NCBI GenBank assembly: GCA_963978545.1
Contig: OZ021730.1
Coordinates: 620,001-684,000 of the forward strand
DNA from: Linyphia triangularis
Lineage: Eukaryota > Arthropoda > Arachnida > Araneae > Linyphiidae
DNA length: 64,000 bases
Direction: 5' to 3'
Position 1 is the first letter of the stretch. The number at the start of each line of letters is the position of its first letter. The notes under the pieces were generated by a model, which was given only the letters and a program-made list of their open reading frames with translations, did no database searches and was not told the origin of the DNA. A program made the position numbers and the translations under genes. Shown in pieces: positions 55,601 through 64,000 of the stretch.

Positions 55601-56309
55601 ACTGTTCCCAATCTGCTGATTCTATTTTAAAACGAGGTATACGAACAGAGGGAACAGCATCGACTCCTAACATCTCCAGTCGGATAGGGAAATGATCACT
55701 ATGGTAAGGATCCCGTCCGACATGAAAAGACCATAGATGTAGGAGAGATGGTGAACACAAGGTTAGATCGATGGCGTGAAATGTCCTCGATGGAGTGTGG
55801 AAATATGTGGGTTGCCCGTTATTAAGTACGCAAAGATTATAGTCGTCTAATAACTTTTCAACTTGTCTTCCACGTTGATTTATGTCTGGGCTACCCCAAA
55901 GAGGACTATGACCATTGAAATCCCCCATTAAAATAATAGGGGGTGGAAGCTGGTCACAAAGCCTGTCTAATTCTGATTGTCGTATGTTATGATTAGGGGG
56001 GAGATAGATTGAGCAAACTGTTACTAATTGATTTTTCACAGATACTCTAACGGCAACAGCTTGTAAGGTGGTCGTGAGCGATAACGGGGTGGATGGACTG
56101 CTATTAGATGTGAATATAGCAACACCACCGCTAGCTCTGTCGCCGTTGAGGTAGTCCTTACGTAGAGGATTATACCCCCTAACAAGAGAGCTCTGAAAAG
56201 GCTTCAAGAGCGTCTCTTGCAAACAGAAACAGACAGGTTTGTGTAAATCTACGAGGTGTTTTATATCTACCGAATTGTGATGGAAACCGCGACAGTTCCA
56301 AGATAACAT
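52632..56309 (-). CDS. LB1 ORF2: endonuclease, reverse transcriptase, RNase H
   Basis: A 1225-aa uninterrupted frame starting MLSWNCRGF. Endonuclease motifs: SWNCRGF, QETLLK, MGDFNGHSPLWG and SDHFPI. RT motifs: KPGKDPKSPSSYRPIALTS, FFDMEKAYDRTWR, GVPQGSVLS, the FVDD active site (LFVDDFQI) and KFLGVFFD. RNase H motifs: YTDGSK, AES, YTDSKS and GNERADTIAR, with all four acidic residues present. The C-terminal C..C...H...C knuckle is CNSCGVVFSVLHILSEC. Eight bases separate the ORF1 stop and this ATG. By eye it is well under half identical to LA ORF2 outside the catalytic motifs. Confidence 0.9.
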   Translation of the reverse strand: MLSWNCRGFHHNSVDIKHLVDLHKPVCFCLQETLLKPFQSSLVRGYNPLRKDYLNGDRASGGVAIFTSNSSPSTPLSLTTTLQAVAVRVSVKNQLVTVCSIYLPPNHNIRQSELDRLCDQLPPPIILMGDFNGHSPLWGSPDINQRGRQVEKLLDDYNLCVLNNGQPTYFHTPSRTFHAIDLTLCSPSLLHLWSFHVGRDPYHSDHFPIRLEMLGVDAVPSVRIPRFKIESADWEQFSSVVHFSDEMVNQGDIDDAVNSVTQAILEAARFSIPLTSANLPKIPKPWWNHECIIAHKKQRKAWGIFRRYPTEANLIAFKCARAEARRIRRRSQKDSWMRYVSTITSNTSSKRVWNKVNKIKGQYPRHSTSILETNLGIISDPKGIADTLADSFAKISSNSNYQEPFASIKHKAEKTKLNFTSTALENYNADFTMAELMRALSNTRGSAVGHDEIHYSMLKHLQPFQLKFILKLYNRIWRENKFPSAWKRALVIPIVKPGKDPKSPSSYRPIALTSCMCKLLEKLVNARLLFYLEDNNCLSRFQSGFRRGRSTLDNLLLLETSIREAFVKRNHLVSVFFDMEKAYDRTWRYGILRDLHNMGLRGNLPLFIENFLSRRVFQVRVNSILSDEFIQEQGVPQGSVLSCALFIVKVNDIMTCLPPAVSGSLFVDDFQISCASINMSLIERQIQIAIRRISDWANQNGFAFNAQKTVAMHFCRKRELHNDPELFLNGAQIPIVSETKFLGVFFDPKLTFLPHIKHLRIKCIKALNLLKVLSNTSWGADTTSMLRIYRCLVRSKLDYGSVVYGSARKSALMLLDTVHHQGVRIASGAFRTSPIPSVLNICLERPLKLRRDKLSLKFYYKIKSHSRHPLSHNIYNPSHTRLFNARPSCIPSFSLRIHQILSSHSLDNFKVRPVIFNVPPWHHHNIIVLNIFNNFKKCDTPDIVFTTLFHYHRTNFSHFKPIYTDGSKSQGHVGAATVHDNNIMSRELHSSSSVFSAESLAILLAVQYILEQEHGQWIVYTDSKSCLDALNNPLSQTHPFILDILKIHILLLERNFKVLFCWIPGHVGIMGNERADTIARYAGGPRSTWLCPDDAIKACDTALSLTWQAMWDAQTANKLRSFQPLISGFAPIQHSRKREVLLTRLRIGHTRFTHVHLLLADDVPTCNSCGVVFSVLHILSECPSFNLTRQRLFNSYHPSLSSLLSSPPHVNIFKFLQEIGFYYLI

Positions 56310-56317
56310 ATTGAATG

Positions 56318-57682
56318 TTACTTGGAAGAATTGCCGATCCGCCGGTCTAGAGACTTGCTCCTCGGATGAAGAAGAGCAGGGGTTTCGAGGCCTGGGTCGA
56401 CCTCCATGTCACCTGGGTCGAGACCCGAGATGACATCTGCTTCATCATCGGTGGATGATGGCGATGATTCAGACTTCTCTTTCCTTGGTTTGACTTTTTG
56501 TTGTTTATTTGACAGGATTTTTGATTGGATTTTAGTTTTTAGAGCTTCTCCGGGTTTACTGGTTTGTTTAGTTTCAGATTGCTTTTTGTTTTTTAGAGGT
56601 TTTACATTAGTTTTGGGGGGATTTTTATTAGAATTCAAATTTCCGGGAATTGGGGTTGTCTGAGATGAAGAGGTACTGTGTTTGATGAGCGGAGAAAAAC
56701 ATTTAAGCAGTTGTTCGGGTGACATTTGAGAATTAGGTACATGAATATCTGTTTGTGTGGCTATTGATTTTACTTGTGTTGATTTGGGGGCAATTGCTTT
56801 GGCTATTGTTTTGGCCATAGAGTTTTCAATTGTGTTTTCATAAATAGTTCGGGCTTCCGGATACGAGATGTTACTGTGGGTTTTAATTTCTTGAATTTTC
56901 TTTTCTTTATCATATGTAGGGCACTTTCTGGAAAAAGATGGATGGTTTCCAGAGCAGTTTACGCAGGTGGGCTCAGCTTGGCAGCCTTTGCTTTGGTGTT
57001 CAGTGCTGCCGCACACTGCGCAAACTTCTTGGTCACTCCTACATGTGTTCCTGGAATGCCCGAACTTTTGGCATTTAAAGCATCGCAATGGGTTCGGAAT
57101 ATATGGTCGAACTGGGCAACATAGATATCCTGCTGTAATTTTGCTTGGTAAGGTTGGGGAGTTGAAGGTCAAAATGATATGCTTGGTCTTTATTATGTTG
57201 CCATCCCTTTTGATAGTGATTCGGCGTACATTTGTTACCCCTTGCTGAGAAAGTTCTTTCAGAATTTCGGTATCTTCAACGTGTTGAAGATCCGATTCTG
57301 AAATGACGCCTTGGGATGAGTTCAGACCTTTATGTGGTGTTACGTTGATTTTGATGTTTCCCATTGTCGATGCTGCAAGTAAGTATTGCGATTGTCTTGA
57401 ATCTTTTGTTTGAATAAGAAAGTCACCCGATTTTAGCTTTTTTATGTTTTTCGGCTCGTTGCCACAGATACCCTTTATGCCCTTTTGGATGAAAAATGGC
57501 GACATTTTTCCCAATTCACCGGATTCGGATTGAACAACTAAGAAAGTGGGTTCATTCAGTTGAGAAGCTTGTTTTTTTGGTATTGCATCACTGTCAACCT
57601 CTATTGTACGTTTAGCAGATTTAGTTAGATTTTGGGGATTTGGGCCTCCCGCCGGGCTTAAAGAAGGAGATTTAGTTTCCAT
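56318..57682 (-). CDS. LB1 ORF1, gag-like zinc-knuckle protein
   Basis: A 454-aa intact frame from ATG at 57682 (METKSPSLSPAGGPN). An RRM-like region contains GKMSPFFIQKGIKGI and RITIKRDG. Then come knuckles CFKCQKFGHSRNTC, CAVCGSTEHQSKGC and CVNCSGNHPSFSRKC, a Lys/Ser/Thr-rich linker, and an acidic SSSTDDEADVISGLDPGD stretch. It is longer than the LA protein (380 aa) and clearly diverged. Predicted RNA-binding component of the retrotransposition particle. Confidence 0.85.
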   Translation of the reverse strand: METKSPSLSPAGGPNPQNLTKSAKRTIEVDSDAIPKKQASQLNEPTFLVVQSESGELGKMSPFFIQKGIKGICGNEPKNIKKLKSGDFLIQTKDSRQSQYLLAASTMGNIKINVTPHKGLNSSQGVISESDLQHVEDTEILKELSQQGVTNVRRITIKRDGNIIKTKHIILTFNSPTLPSKITAGYLCCPVRPYIPNPLRCFKCQKFGHSRNTCRSDQEVCAVCGSTEHQSKGCQAEPTCVNCSGNHPSFSRKCPTYDKEKKIQEIKTHSNISYPEARTIYENTIENSMAKTIAKAIAPKSTQVKSIATQTDIHVPNSQMSPEQLLKCFSPLIKHSTSSSQTTPIPGNLNSNKNPPKTNVKPLKNKKQSETKQTSKPGEALKTKIQSKILSNKQQKVKPRKEKSESSPSSTDDEADVISGLDPGDMEVDPGLETPALLHPRSKSLDRRIGNSSK

Positions 57683-58317
57683 AAGTTATTTTTTATTTTA
57701 TTCGGGCACTAGAGTCCCACCCACCATGGAGTCCGCGACCTCGGGGTTAGTGAATACAGGCAAGCAACTAAAATAATGAAAAGAAAAAAAAATCACAACT
57801 AAAAAGTTACGCACGGTAAGTCACTAACGGGTTATCCAGTGCCTATACGCGACCGACTCGTCCCTGTAGAAGTCTCCACCCTTAACGAGATTCCCAGTAG
57901 ACGAGCCGGTCGCTTGATCCCAAGCCGCCGACGAAGTCGGACGACCAGCCGATTGATGCACATGGGACCAATGTACATCTCCCGTTTATCTGAAGCAAGG
58001 GCCAAAGTAGTGTATTGGGACAGTATGTCGTCCCTCAACTACCAGGATCCCCCTTTCCAGGGACACGGGTCTCCACGCACGGCAAACACGTGGGTGATAT
58101 AATCCCCGAGAGAAGCTGATAGCAACAGAGCGGCATAAAGCTTCTCAAAGGGAGCCCTCACCTCTGAAGAGGTAACCACAACGAGGGAAGGAAGAGAAGC
58201 CAAACAATAAATACATAACCCAAAAAAGAAGGTAAAACAGAGGGAGGGATAGATCACTGGGGCACCCCGGGGTTGTGAAGCCCGTATTTACTTTGAGAAA
58301 GTAAACCCCCTGAGGGG
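57683..58317 (-). other. LB1 5' UTR, nearly identical to LA 5' UTR
   Basis: The core at 57840-57982 repeats the LA stems: a GACCGACTCGTC/GACGAGCCGGTC stem, CCGAC-GAA-GTCGG and an ATGCACAT/ATGTACAT stem with one G-U in RNA. The terminus has CCCCTCAGGGG and then a perfect TTTACTTT-CTC-AAAGTAAA hairpin. By eye it is about 95 percent identical to LA1 over several hundred bases, far more than the coding regions. Confidence 0.7.
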
Positions 58318-58330
58318 GGTACCCATTACG

Positions 58331-58800
58331 AAAATCAAATTTGTTTTCACCTACCCCCATATTTTAATGTTGATGGATTCCGGTTACCTGTACACCTGAA
58401 TGTTTAATCATTAATAACTCCGGTCCATATTATGATTTTAAGTTGGGGTTTGGCCTAAAAGGTAGATTACTTCATCCTGCTCACATTTTTGGGTGGCTTT
58501 AGTGTTTATTTTGATTTTTAATAGTGTTTTTCGGGCGTGGCGGCACTTTTTCTTTGATGTTTTAACTGCTTACCTTTGTAGTTCCGCCCCTTATTTAAGC
58601 GCCTGCTTCTAGGCCGATTTGTTTGTAATTTTATATTTAGAAGTTGTTATTGGCCCTCTTTCGAATGCAAGTGGTTTGGTGTTTCTATCTTGTGTTTTAG
58701 ATGGTTCACCTGACCACACCTGTTCTTTTGCCCCCCCCCCCCCATTTTCTCGGGCCCTAATTATGCTAGCGCCCTACAAATTTATATTCGGGCTCCCCCT
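58331..58800. other. flank between LB1 and LB2 with a second target-type repeat
   Basis: No ORF is supported. The last 85 bp (58715-58800) repeat the C-run, CTAATTATGCTAGC and ATTCGG...CCCC pattern found left of LB1. Confidence 0.5.
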
Positions 58801-58824
58801 GTGGTTGGTTGGTTCGATTTTTCT

Positions 58825-58857
58825 GGCACAAGGGCTTCACGTGGGCCATACTGTGCC
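58825..58857 (-). other. LB2 3'-end hairpin with compensatory change
   Basis: GGCACA pairs with TGTGCC at the same spacing as GGCGCA/TGCGCC in LA and LB1. Both sides of the fourth base pair have changed together, supporting selection on the structure. Confidence 0.6.
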
Positions 58858-58946
58858 GAAAAAATTTATCTAAATCTACCATGTTAAAAATAAACGATTA
58901 AAAATATATTGAGATCAACAAAGGGTAAAAGATTTTATATAAAATT

Positions 58947-61900
58947 CTAAATCAAGTAATAAAATCCAATCTCAAGTAAGAATCTAAAAAGATTTTCATG
59001 TGGGGGTGAACTTAAAAGAGATGATAATGGAGGATGATTAAATTTAAAAAATCTCAATCTGATGGCGTTAAAAGCTGGACATTCATTTAAAATATGAAAC
59101 ACAGAAAACATAACTCCACAGGTGTTGCATGTGGGGGCATCTTCTGCCAGCAGAAGATGCACATGGGTAAAACGAGTGTGGCCTATTCTAAGACGGGTCA
59201 GGAGCACTTCCCTTTTCCGAGATAGCTGAATGGGCGCGAATCCGGAAATTGAGGGCTGAAACGAACGCAGCTTGTTAGCTGTCTGTGCATCCCACATGGC
59301 CTGCCAAGTGAGAGACAGAGCAGTGTCACAAGCTTTATATGCGTCGTCAGGGCAGAGCCAAGTGCTCCTAGGTCCACTTGCAGTTCGAGCTATTATGTCT
59401 GCGCGCTCGTTACCCATGATCCCCACATGACCTGGGATCCAACAAAAAAGAACATTAAAACCTCTATCTAAAAGTGTTGAATGAATCTTTAAAATATCTA
59501 AAATAAAAGAATGGGTCTGGCTGAGTGGATTACTTAACGCATCTAAACAGCTCTTCGAATCTGTATAAATAATCCACTGGCTATGGCCTTGCTGTAAAAT
59601 ATATTGCAAGGCCAAGAAGATAGCCAGGGACTCAGCTGTAAAGATGGAGCAGCTTTGATGCAGCTCACGTGAGCAGATGTTATCGTCGTAAACTGCAGCT
59701 GCTCCGACATGTCCCTGGCTTTTCGACCCATCCGTATACATTGCTTTAAAATTTGAAAAGTTATGCCTATGGTAATAAAACAGCTGAGTAAATATTACAT
59801 CTGGTGTTTCACATTTTTTAAAATTACCAAATACATTTAAAACTTTGATGTTATGAGGATGCCAAGGTGGTTGTGTGAATGTGAGAGGACGAATCCTGAA
59901 ATTATCAATATTATGAGATGTAAGAATTGAATGAATTCGCAATGAAAATGATGGAATGCAAGATGGGCGTGAGTTAAAAAGTCTCGTATGAGATGGACTA
60001 TAAATATTATGAGAGAGAGGATGATGTGGGTGACTTTTAATTTTAAAATAAAATTTTAAAGACAGCTTGTCTCGTCTCAGTTTCAAAGGTTGCTCCAAAC
60101 ATATATTAAGTACACTTGGAATTGGTGATGTACGGAAGGCTCCCGACGCGATTCTGACACCTTGGTGGTGGACAGGGTCAAGGAGCATCAACACCGATTT
60201 TCTGGCGGATCCGTACACCACAGAACCATAATCAAGTTTGGAACGAATAAGGCATCTGTATATTCTCAACATGGAGGTGGTATCAGCACCCCAGGAAGTG
60301 TTAGATAGCACTTTCAGAAGGTTCAGAGCTTTAGTGCACTTTACTCTCAGATGTTTTATATGAGGCAGGAACGTGAGCTTCGGATCGAAAATGACCCCAA
60401 GAAACTTCGTTTCTGATACAATAGGTATCTGAGCCCCATTTATAAAAAGCTCAGGGTCGTTATGAAGCTCACGTTTCCTGCAGAAGTGCATGGCCACGGT
60501 TTTTTGTGCATTGAATGCAAAGCCATTTTGATTAGCCCAGTCCGAAATCCTTCTGATGGCAATTTGAATCTGTCTTTCAATAAGAGACATGTTTATTGAG
60601 GCGCACGATATTTGAAAGTCGTCGACGAAAAGCGAAACAGACACTGCAGGTGGTAGGCAGGTCATAATGTCGTTAACTTTGATGATAAACAGTGCGCAGC
60701 TCAATACAATTCCCTGGGGAACGCCTTGCTCCTGAACAAACTCATCTGATAAGACAGAGTTGACACGTACTTGGAAGACTCTCCGAGAAAGGAAATTCTC
60801 AATAAAGAGTGGTAAATTTCCTCTGAGACCTAAATTATGAAGGTCTCTGAGGATACCATATCTCCAAGTACGGTCATAGGCTTTCTCCATGTCGAAAAAT
60901 ACAGACACCAAATGGTTCCGCTTGACAAATGCCTCCCGAATGGATGTTTCAAGGAGGAGCAGGTTGTCAAGTGTACTTCGCCCACGACGGAAACCACTTT
61001 GAAACCGAGAGAGACAATTGTTGTGTTCCAAATAAAAAAGCAGACGAGCATTGACTAATTTTTCTAATAGTTTGCATAAGCAACTAGTTAATGCTATTGG
61101 TCTGTAGCTGGAAGGACTCTTAGCGTCTTTATCTGGCTTGACAATCGGAATTACAAGAGCGCGTTGCCATGCTGACGGAAATTTGTTTTCCCGCCAGATT
61201 CTATTATATAGCTTGAGAAGGAACTTGAGTTGGAGAGGCTGGAGATGTTTCAGCATACTATAATGGATTTCATCATGACCAACAGCTGAGCCGCGAGTAT
61301 TTGACAGAGCTCGCATTAACTCAGCCATGGTGAAATCAGCATTATAGTCTTCCAACTCGGTAGATGAAAAATTTAGTTTAGTTTTCTCAGATTTGGGTTT
61401 GATAGAGGCGAAAGGCTCTTTGTAATTCGAGTTGCTGGATACTTTTGCGAACGAGTCAGCCAGAGTATCAGCAATACCTTTAGGGTCTGAAACAATACCC
61501 AGATCTGTTTCCAATACAGAAATAGAGTGTCTTGGGTATTGGCCCTTGATTTTATTTACTTTGTTCCAGACCCTTTTAGAAGAGGTATCCGATGTTATAG
61601 TGCTGACATAACGCATCCAAGAGTCCTTCTGGCTACGCCGGCGGATCCTACGAGCTTCAGCTGGGGCACATTTTAAGGCGATGAGGTTGGCTTCAGTGGG
61701 ACATCGGCGAAAATTGCCCCAAGCCTTCCTCCGCTTTTTATGTGCATTTTTACAGTCGTGATTCCACCATGGTTTCAGAATTTTCGGTAGATTTGTAGAT
61801 GTTATAGGAATGGAAAAACGAGCAGCTTCCAATATGGCACGGGTGATAGAATTTACCGCTTCATCGATATCGTCTTGGTTCACCATCTCGTCAGAGATAT

Positions 61901-62355
61901 CGACGAGGGAAGAAAACTGTTCCCAATCTGCTGATTCAAATATAAAACGAGGAGCGCGAACAGAGGGAACAGCACCAACTCCTAGCATCTCCAGACGGAC
62001 GGGGAAGTGATCACTGTGGAAGAGATCCCGTCCGACATGAAACGACCATAGATGTAGGAGAGATGGAGAACACAAGACAAGATCGATGGTGTGAAACGTC
62101 CTCGACAGGGTGTGGAAGTGTGTATGTTGCCCATTATTTAGAAGACACAGATTTTGGTCATCTATCATTTTTTCGACTTGTCTTCCACGTTGATTTACAT
62201 CTGGGCTACCCCAAAGAGGACTGTGACCATTGAAATCCCCCATTAAAATAATAGGGGGTGGAAGATGGTCACAAAGCCTGTCTAATTCTGATTGTCGGAT
62301 GTTACGATTAGGGGGGAGATAGATTGAGCAAACTGTTACTAATATATTTTTCACA
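58947..62355 (-). pseudogene. LB2 ORF2, truncated at the N-terminus but otherwise open
   Basis: About 1135 residues remain in one frame. The first 85-90 residues of the endonuclease (SWNCRGF and QET motifs) are missing. MGDFNGHSPLWG, SDHFPV, RT (FFDMEKAYDRTWR, GVPQGIVLS with Ile in place of Ser, FVDD) and RNase H (YTDGSK, AES, YTDSKS, GNERAD) are all present. The lack of stops over more than 3.4 kb points to a young insertion. It should lack endonuclease activity. Confidence 0.8.
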
Positions 62356-62421
62356 GCAGTATAAAACACAGTAGTATAAAAAGGAGAGTTCCAAGCCAGG
62401 AGGGATGGAAGGATGGGATAA
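62356..62421. other. TATA-rich junction right of LB2
   Basis: Two AGTATAAAA stretches about 15 bp apart (about 62357 and 62373) lie just beyond the LB2 truncation point and just before the TGACGTCA cluster. Possibly promoter-like, but no transcript can be assigned. Confidence 0.25.
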
Positions 62422-63230
62422 TGACGTCACAGGATATGACGTCACAGGATATGACGTCACCGGAAGTGGAGTTGAGTTATTCGACTCCTTCTGTTGAGTT
62501 GTTTTCCTCCTGCTTCAGTTTTGGTTTCGGTATAGGCTGTTTCTCGTGACGTCATAGTGGATATGACGTCATAATATTAAAATTTAGCTTCTTAAAGGTG
62601 GCAACACCATTTAGTTTCGATTTCTGCTAAGTTTAGGAAGGCGTGGGGTTGAGTTGTTTGTTTCCTTCTCCTGAATGAAGACATTATACTTATAGGCTTT
62701 TGTGCTTGTGACGTCACAGTGTGTATGACGTCATGACATGAAAATAAATACCATTTTTATATGTTTCTGTTGGAATATATCCGAATTTAGCTTGTTAGAG
62801 GTGGCAACACCTACAATTTTAGATGACGTCATCATCCCTCGTCCCTCATCCGCAGGGGTTGAGTTGTCTCAAGGAGGGATGAAGGGTTGAGTTGTAATTA
62901 TGCTGCTTCTAAACAAAAACATTATACTTATAGGCTTTTATGCTTGTGACGTCACAGTGAGTATGACGTCATAACATGGAAATAAATACGAATTTAATAT
63001 GTTTCTGCGGGAATATACCCGAATTTAGCTTGTTAGAGATGGCAACACCTACAATTTTAGATGACGTCATCGTCCCATCCCTCCATCCTGCAGGAGATGA
63101 GTTGTAGGGTTCCTTCTCCTTAATGGAGACATTATACTTATAAGCTTTTATCTCGTGACGTCACAGTCATTTAAACCTGATTTTAACGTGTTTGAGTGGA
63201 AAATTTACCATTTAGAGGTGGCAACATGCT
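62422..63230. repeat. CRE-rich imperfect tandem repeat (12 TGACGTCA sites)
   Basis: TGACGTCA occurs at 62422, 62437, 62452, 62547, 62564, 62709, 62726, 62824, 62947, 62964, 63062 and 63156. The sites are embedded in about four imperfect units of roughly 190-235 bp. These share TTGAGTTGT, ACATTATACTTATA(G/A)GCTTTT, TTAGAGGTGGCAAC and ACAATTTTAGATGACGTCAT. TGACGTCA is the palindromic CREB/ATF binding site. Whether it acts in regulation or is just part of a satellite-like unit is unknown. Confidence 0.75.
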
Positions 63231-63755
63231 AAGTCTCTCTCTTAATTTAGTTAGAAAGGTTTAGTTAAAAAGGTGGCGCCATCTATTGATATAAAATAAA
63301 TTTAAAAATTAAATTAATAAATAAATAATAATGTAATAATGAATAAATTTAATAATGTTTTTCCCTAAATATTTTTCGACGAAAGTGGGATTCGAACCAG
63401 CATGATAAAATGTCTTCGTGGCTCAGTGATCTGTCGATTTGACAACTGAGCTACGAAGACATATTCTCTACAGTATATTTTTGATAGTAATAAATCGTGA
63501 CTCGTAATTTTTAGTTGGATGCGTTGCGTTAGTCATTGATTCTAAGATTTTACTGTAGATCTATTAAATATCATATAAAATTGAATTTATTCAAAGTTAA
63601 ATGAAAAATATTTCCTAATATTTCTTCTATCAAAATGAAATCAATTTAATTTTTTTTTAAGTGAGGATCCCACCACCACCCGGTACTTCATTTTAATTGA
63701 ATTTGTACCGCCTCACTTTGCATCTTCTCACCTACTTCCTATTCATTTACCAGAG
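63231..63755. other. AT-rich flank around the tRNA-like sequence
   Basis: Apart from the tRNA-like segment, this is AT-rich DNA with a GGTGGCGCCATC motif (about 63271) and A/T runs. No gene seen. Confidence 0.35.
63378..63460 (-). tRNA. tRNA-like sequence, probably a tRNA pseudogene or SINE head
   Basis: On the minus strand an A-box-like TAGCTCAGTTG lies near the start and a B box GGTTCGAATCCC lies near the end, at tRNA-like distance. The interior is unusual: GTCTTCGTAGCTCAG is followed by its inverted copy CTGAGCCACGAAGAC, so the D and anticodon regions cannot fold as a normal cloverleaf, and the 3' acceptor does not pair with the 5' end. No anticodon is assigned. A polymerase III-derived relic is more likely than a working tRNA. 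Confidence 0.35.
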
Positions 63756-63963
63756 CTAAAGCAAATTATCCTCTTCTTTCCGCTCTTGAGTGATCTTGTA
63801 GTGTCCATACGCATACGAATGTATACCATCTTCTAAGAGGTATCTTTTGTCATCAAAAGATGATAATGCCACTTTATTTATTGACGTAGTGTATAGCTGA
63901 TGTCTTTCATTGGAAAATCGCAGTTGAGTTGCTCTTGAGTAACTGTTATTTAGTAAGCACTCC
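63756..63963 (-). pseudogene. C-terminal exon or fragment resembling family B DNA polymerase
   Basis: After an acceptor-like TTTCTTTAG the frame encodes about 68 residues ending at a stop at 63756. It includes NKVALSSFDDKRYLLEDGIH and AYGHYKI. This phrase recalls the C-terminal end of protein-primed-type DNA polymerase B proteins found in Maverick/Polinton elements and related viral relics of arthropods. Identification rests on recall of this motif only. The catalytic domain would lie to the right of the window. It could be a fragment or the last exon of an annotated-like gene. Confidence 0.45.
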
Positions 63964-64000
63964 CTAAAGAAATAAATATTCATTTTAAATGCATTTATTA

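Larger units (their letters stand above)
52494..58317 (-). mobile_element. LB1, full-length intact I-like LINE with 13-bp target duplication
   Basis: A 5824-bp element flanked by GGTACCCATTACG at 52481-52493 and 58318-58330. From the 5' end (58317): terminal hairpins, about 635-bp 5' UTR, ORF1 (454 aa), ORF2 (1225 aa), and a 3' UTR with hairpin 52529-52561 and a tail of CCAAA repeats. Both ORFs are open and all catalytic motifs I can check are present, so this is the best candidate here for a currently mobile copy. Its 5' UTR is nearly the same as that of the LA family, although the proteins are quite different. Confidence 0.9.
58801..62355 (-). mobile_element. LB2, 5'-truncated I-like LINE
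   Basis: The 3' end (about 58801) has CCAA repeats and the hairpin GGCACA (58825-58830) with TGTGCC (58852-58857). Homology to LB1 extends to about 62355 (equivalent to about 56042 in LB1), within the endonuclease domain, and then stops abruptly. No ORF1 or 5' UTR is present. No target duplication was found. Truncation at the 5' end is typical of incomplete target-primed reverse transcription. Confidence 0.8.

Overview
This window is eukaryotic, most likely from an arthropod and perhaps a spider or other chelicerate. The evidence is AT-rich non-coding DNA, genes with GT-AG introns, TATA/initiator promoters, 5S-rRNA-derived and tRNA-like sequences, and dense non-LTR retrotransposons of Jockey-like and I-like type. 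The species call is an inference. No similarity search was run, and all identities were judged by eye.

Host scaffold. A two-exon ankyrin-repeat gene on the minus strand occurs three times as a recent segmental duplication: copy A (1-1292, cut by the window edge), copy B (14819-16548, exon 1 destroyed by a LINE) and copy C (29153-30950, intact, 420 aa). Copies B and C are flanked on their 3' side by near-identical DNA holding a 5S-rRNA-like sequence (14016-14134 and 28350-28468). Copies A and C keep an upstream TATA promoter and a spliced-looking leader. In copy A this promoter faces away from a second, inverted copy of itself (4715-4790) that fires on the plus strand into a leader starting AGTCTTCGCATTC. 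Other host-like items are a 193-aa unknown gene with a related leader (19144-20540), a frameshifted THAP-domain gene (21914-22325), a cluster of 12 TGACGTCA sites (62422-63163), a tRNA-like sequence (about 63.4 kb) and a terminal exon resembling a protein-primed-type family B DNA polymerase (63756-63963).

Mobile scaffold. About three quarters of the window is retrotransposon. (1) Jockey-like LINEs without RNase H, plus strand: a 5'-truncated piece E2 (4797-6066), L (16549-19143) and J1 (22627-27644). (2) Two gag-only half-LINEs, E1 (2233-3932, minus) and E3 (6080-7620, plus). (3) I-like LINEs with EN-RT-RNase H, all minus strand: family LA (LA1 7744-13418; LA2 split across 33835-35334 and 40990-43545; LA3 35335-40976 nested in LA2; LA5 43546-48859) and family LB (LB1 52494-58317, full length with both ORFs open; LB2 58801-62355, 5'-truncated). 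(4) A 1591-bp solo LTR (31584-33174) with a 4-bp target duplication. The A/B/C duplicates act as empty-site controls, so several insertions have exact ends and target-site duplications.

Most interesting signals. Several unrelated LINEs abut the same short leader-start sequence AGTCTTCGCATTC just downstream of a TATA box. LA and LB share a nearly identical 5' UTR although their proteins have diverged strongly, and that UTR holds stems supported by compensatory changes. The LA and LB 3' ends carry a hairpin whose stem covaries between copies. A 1283-bp tandem duplication shows a hybrid 5' UTR, as expected from unequal crossing-over between nested elements.
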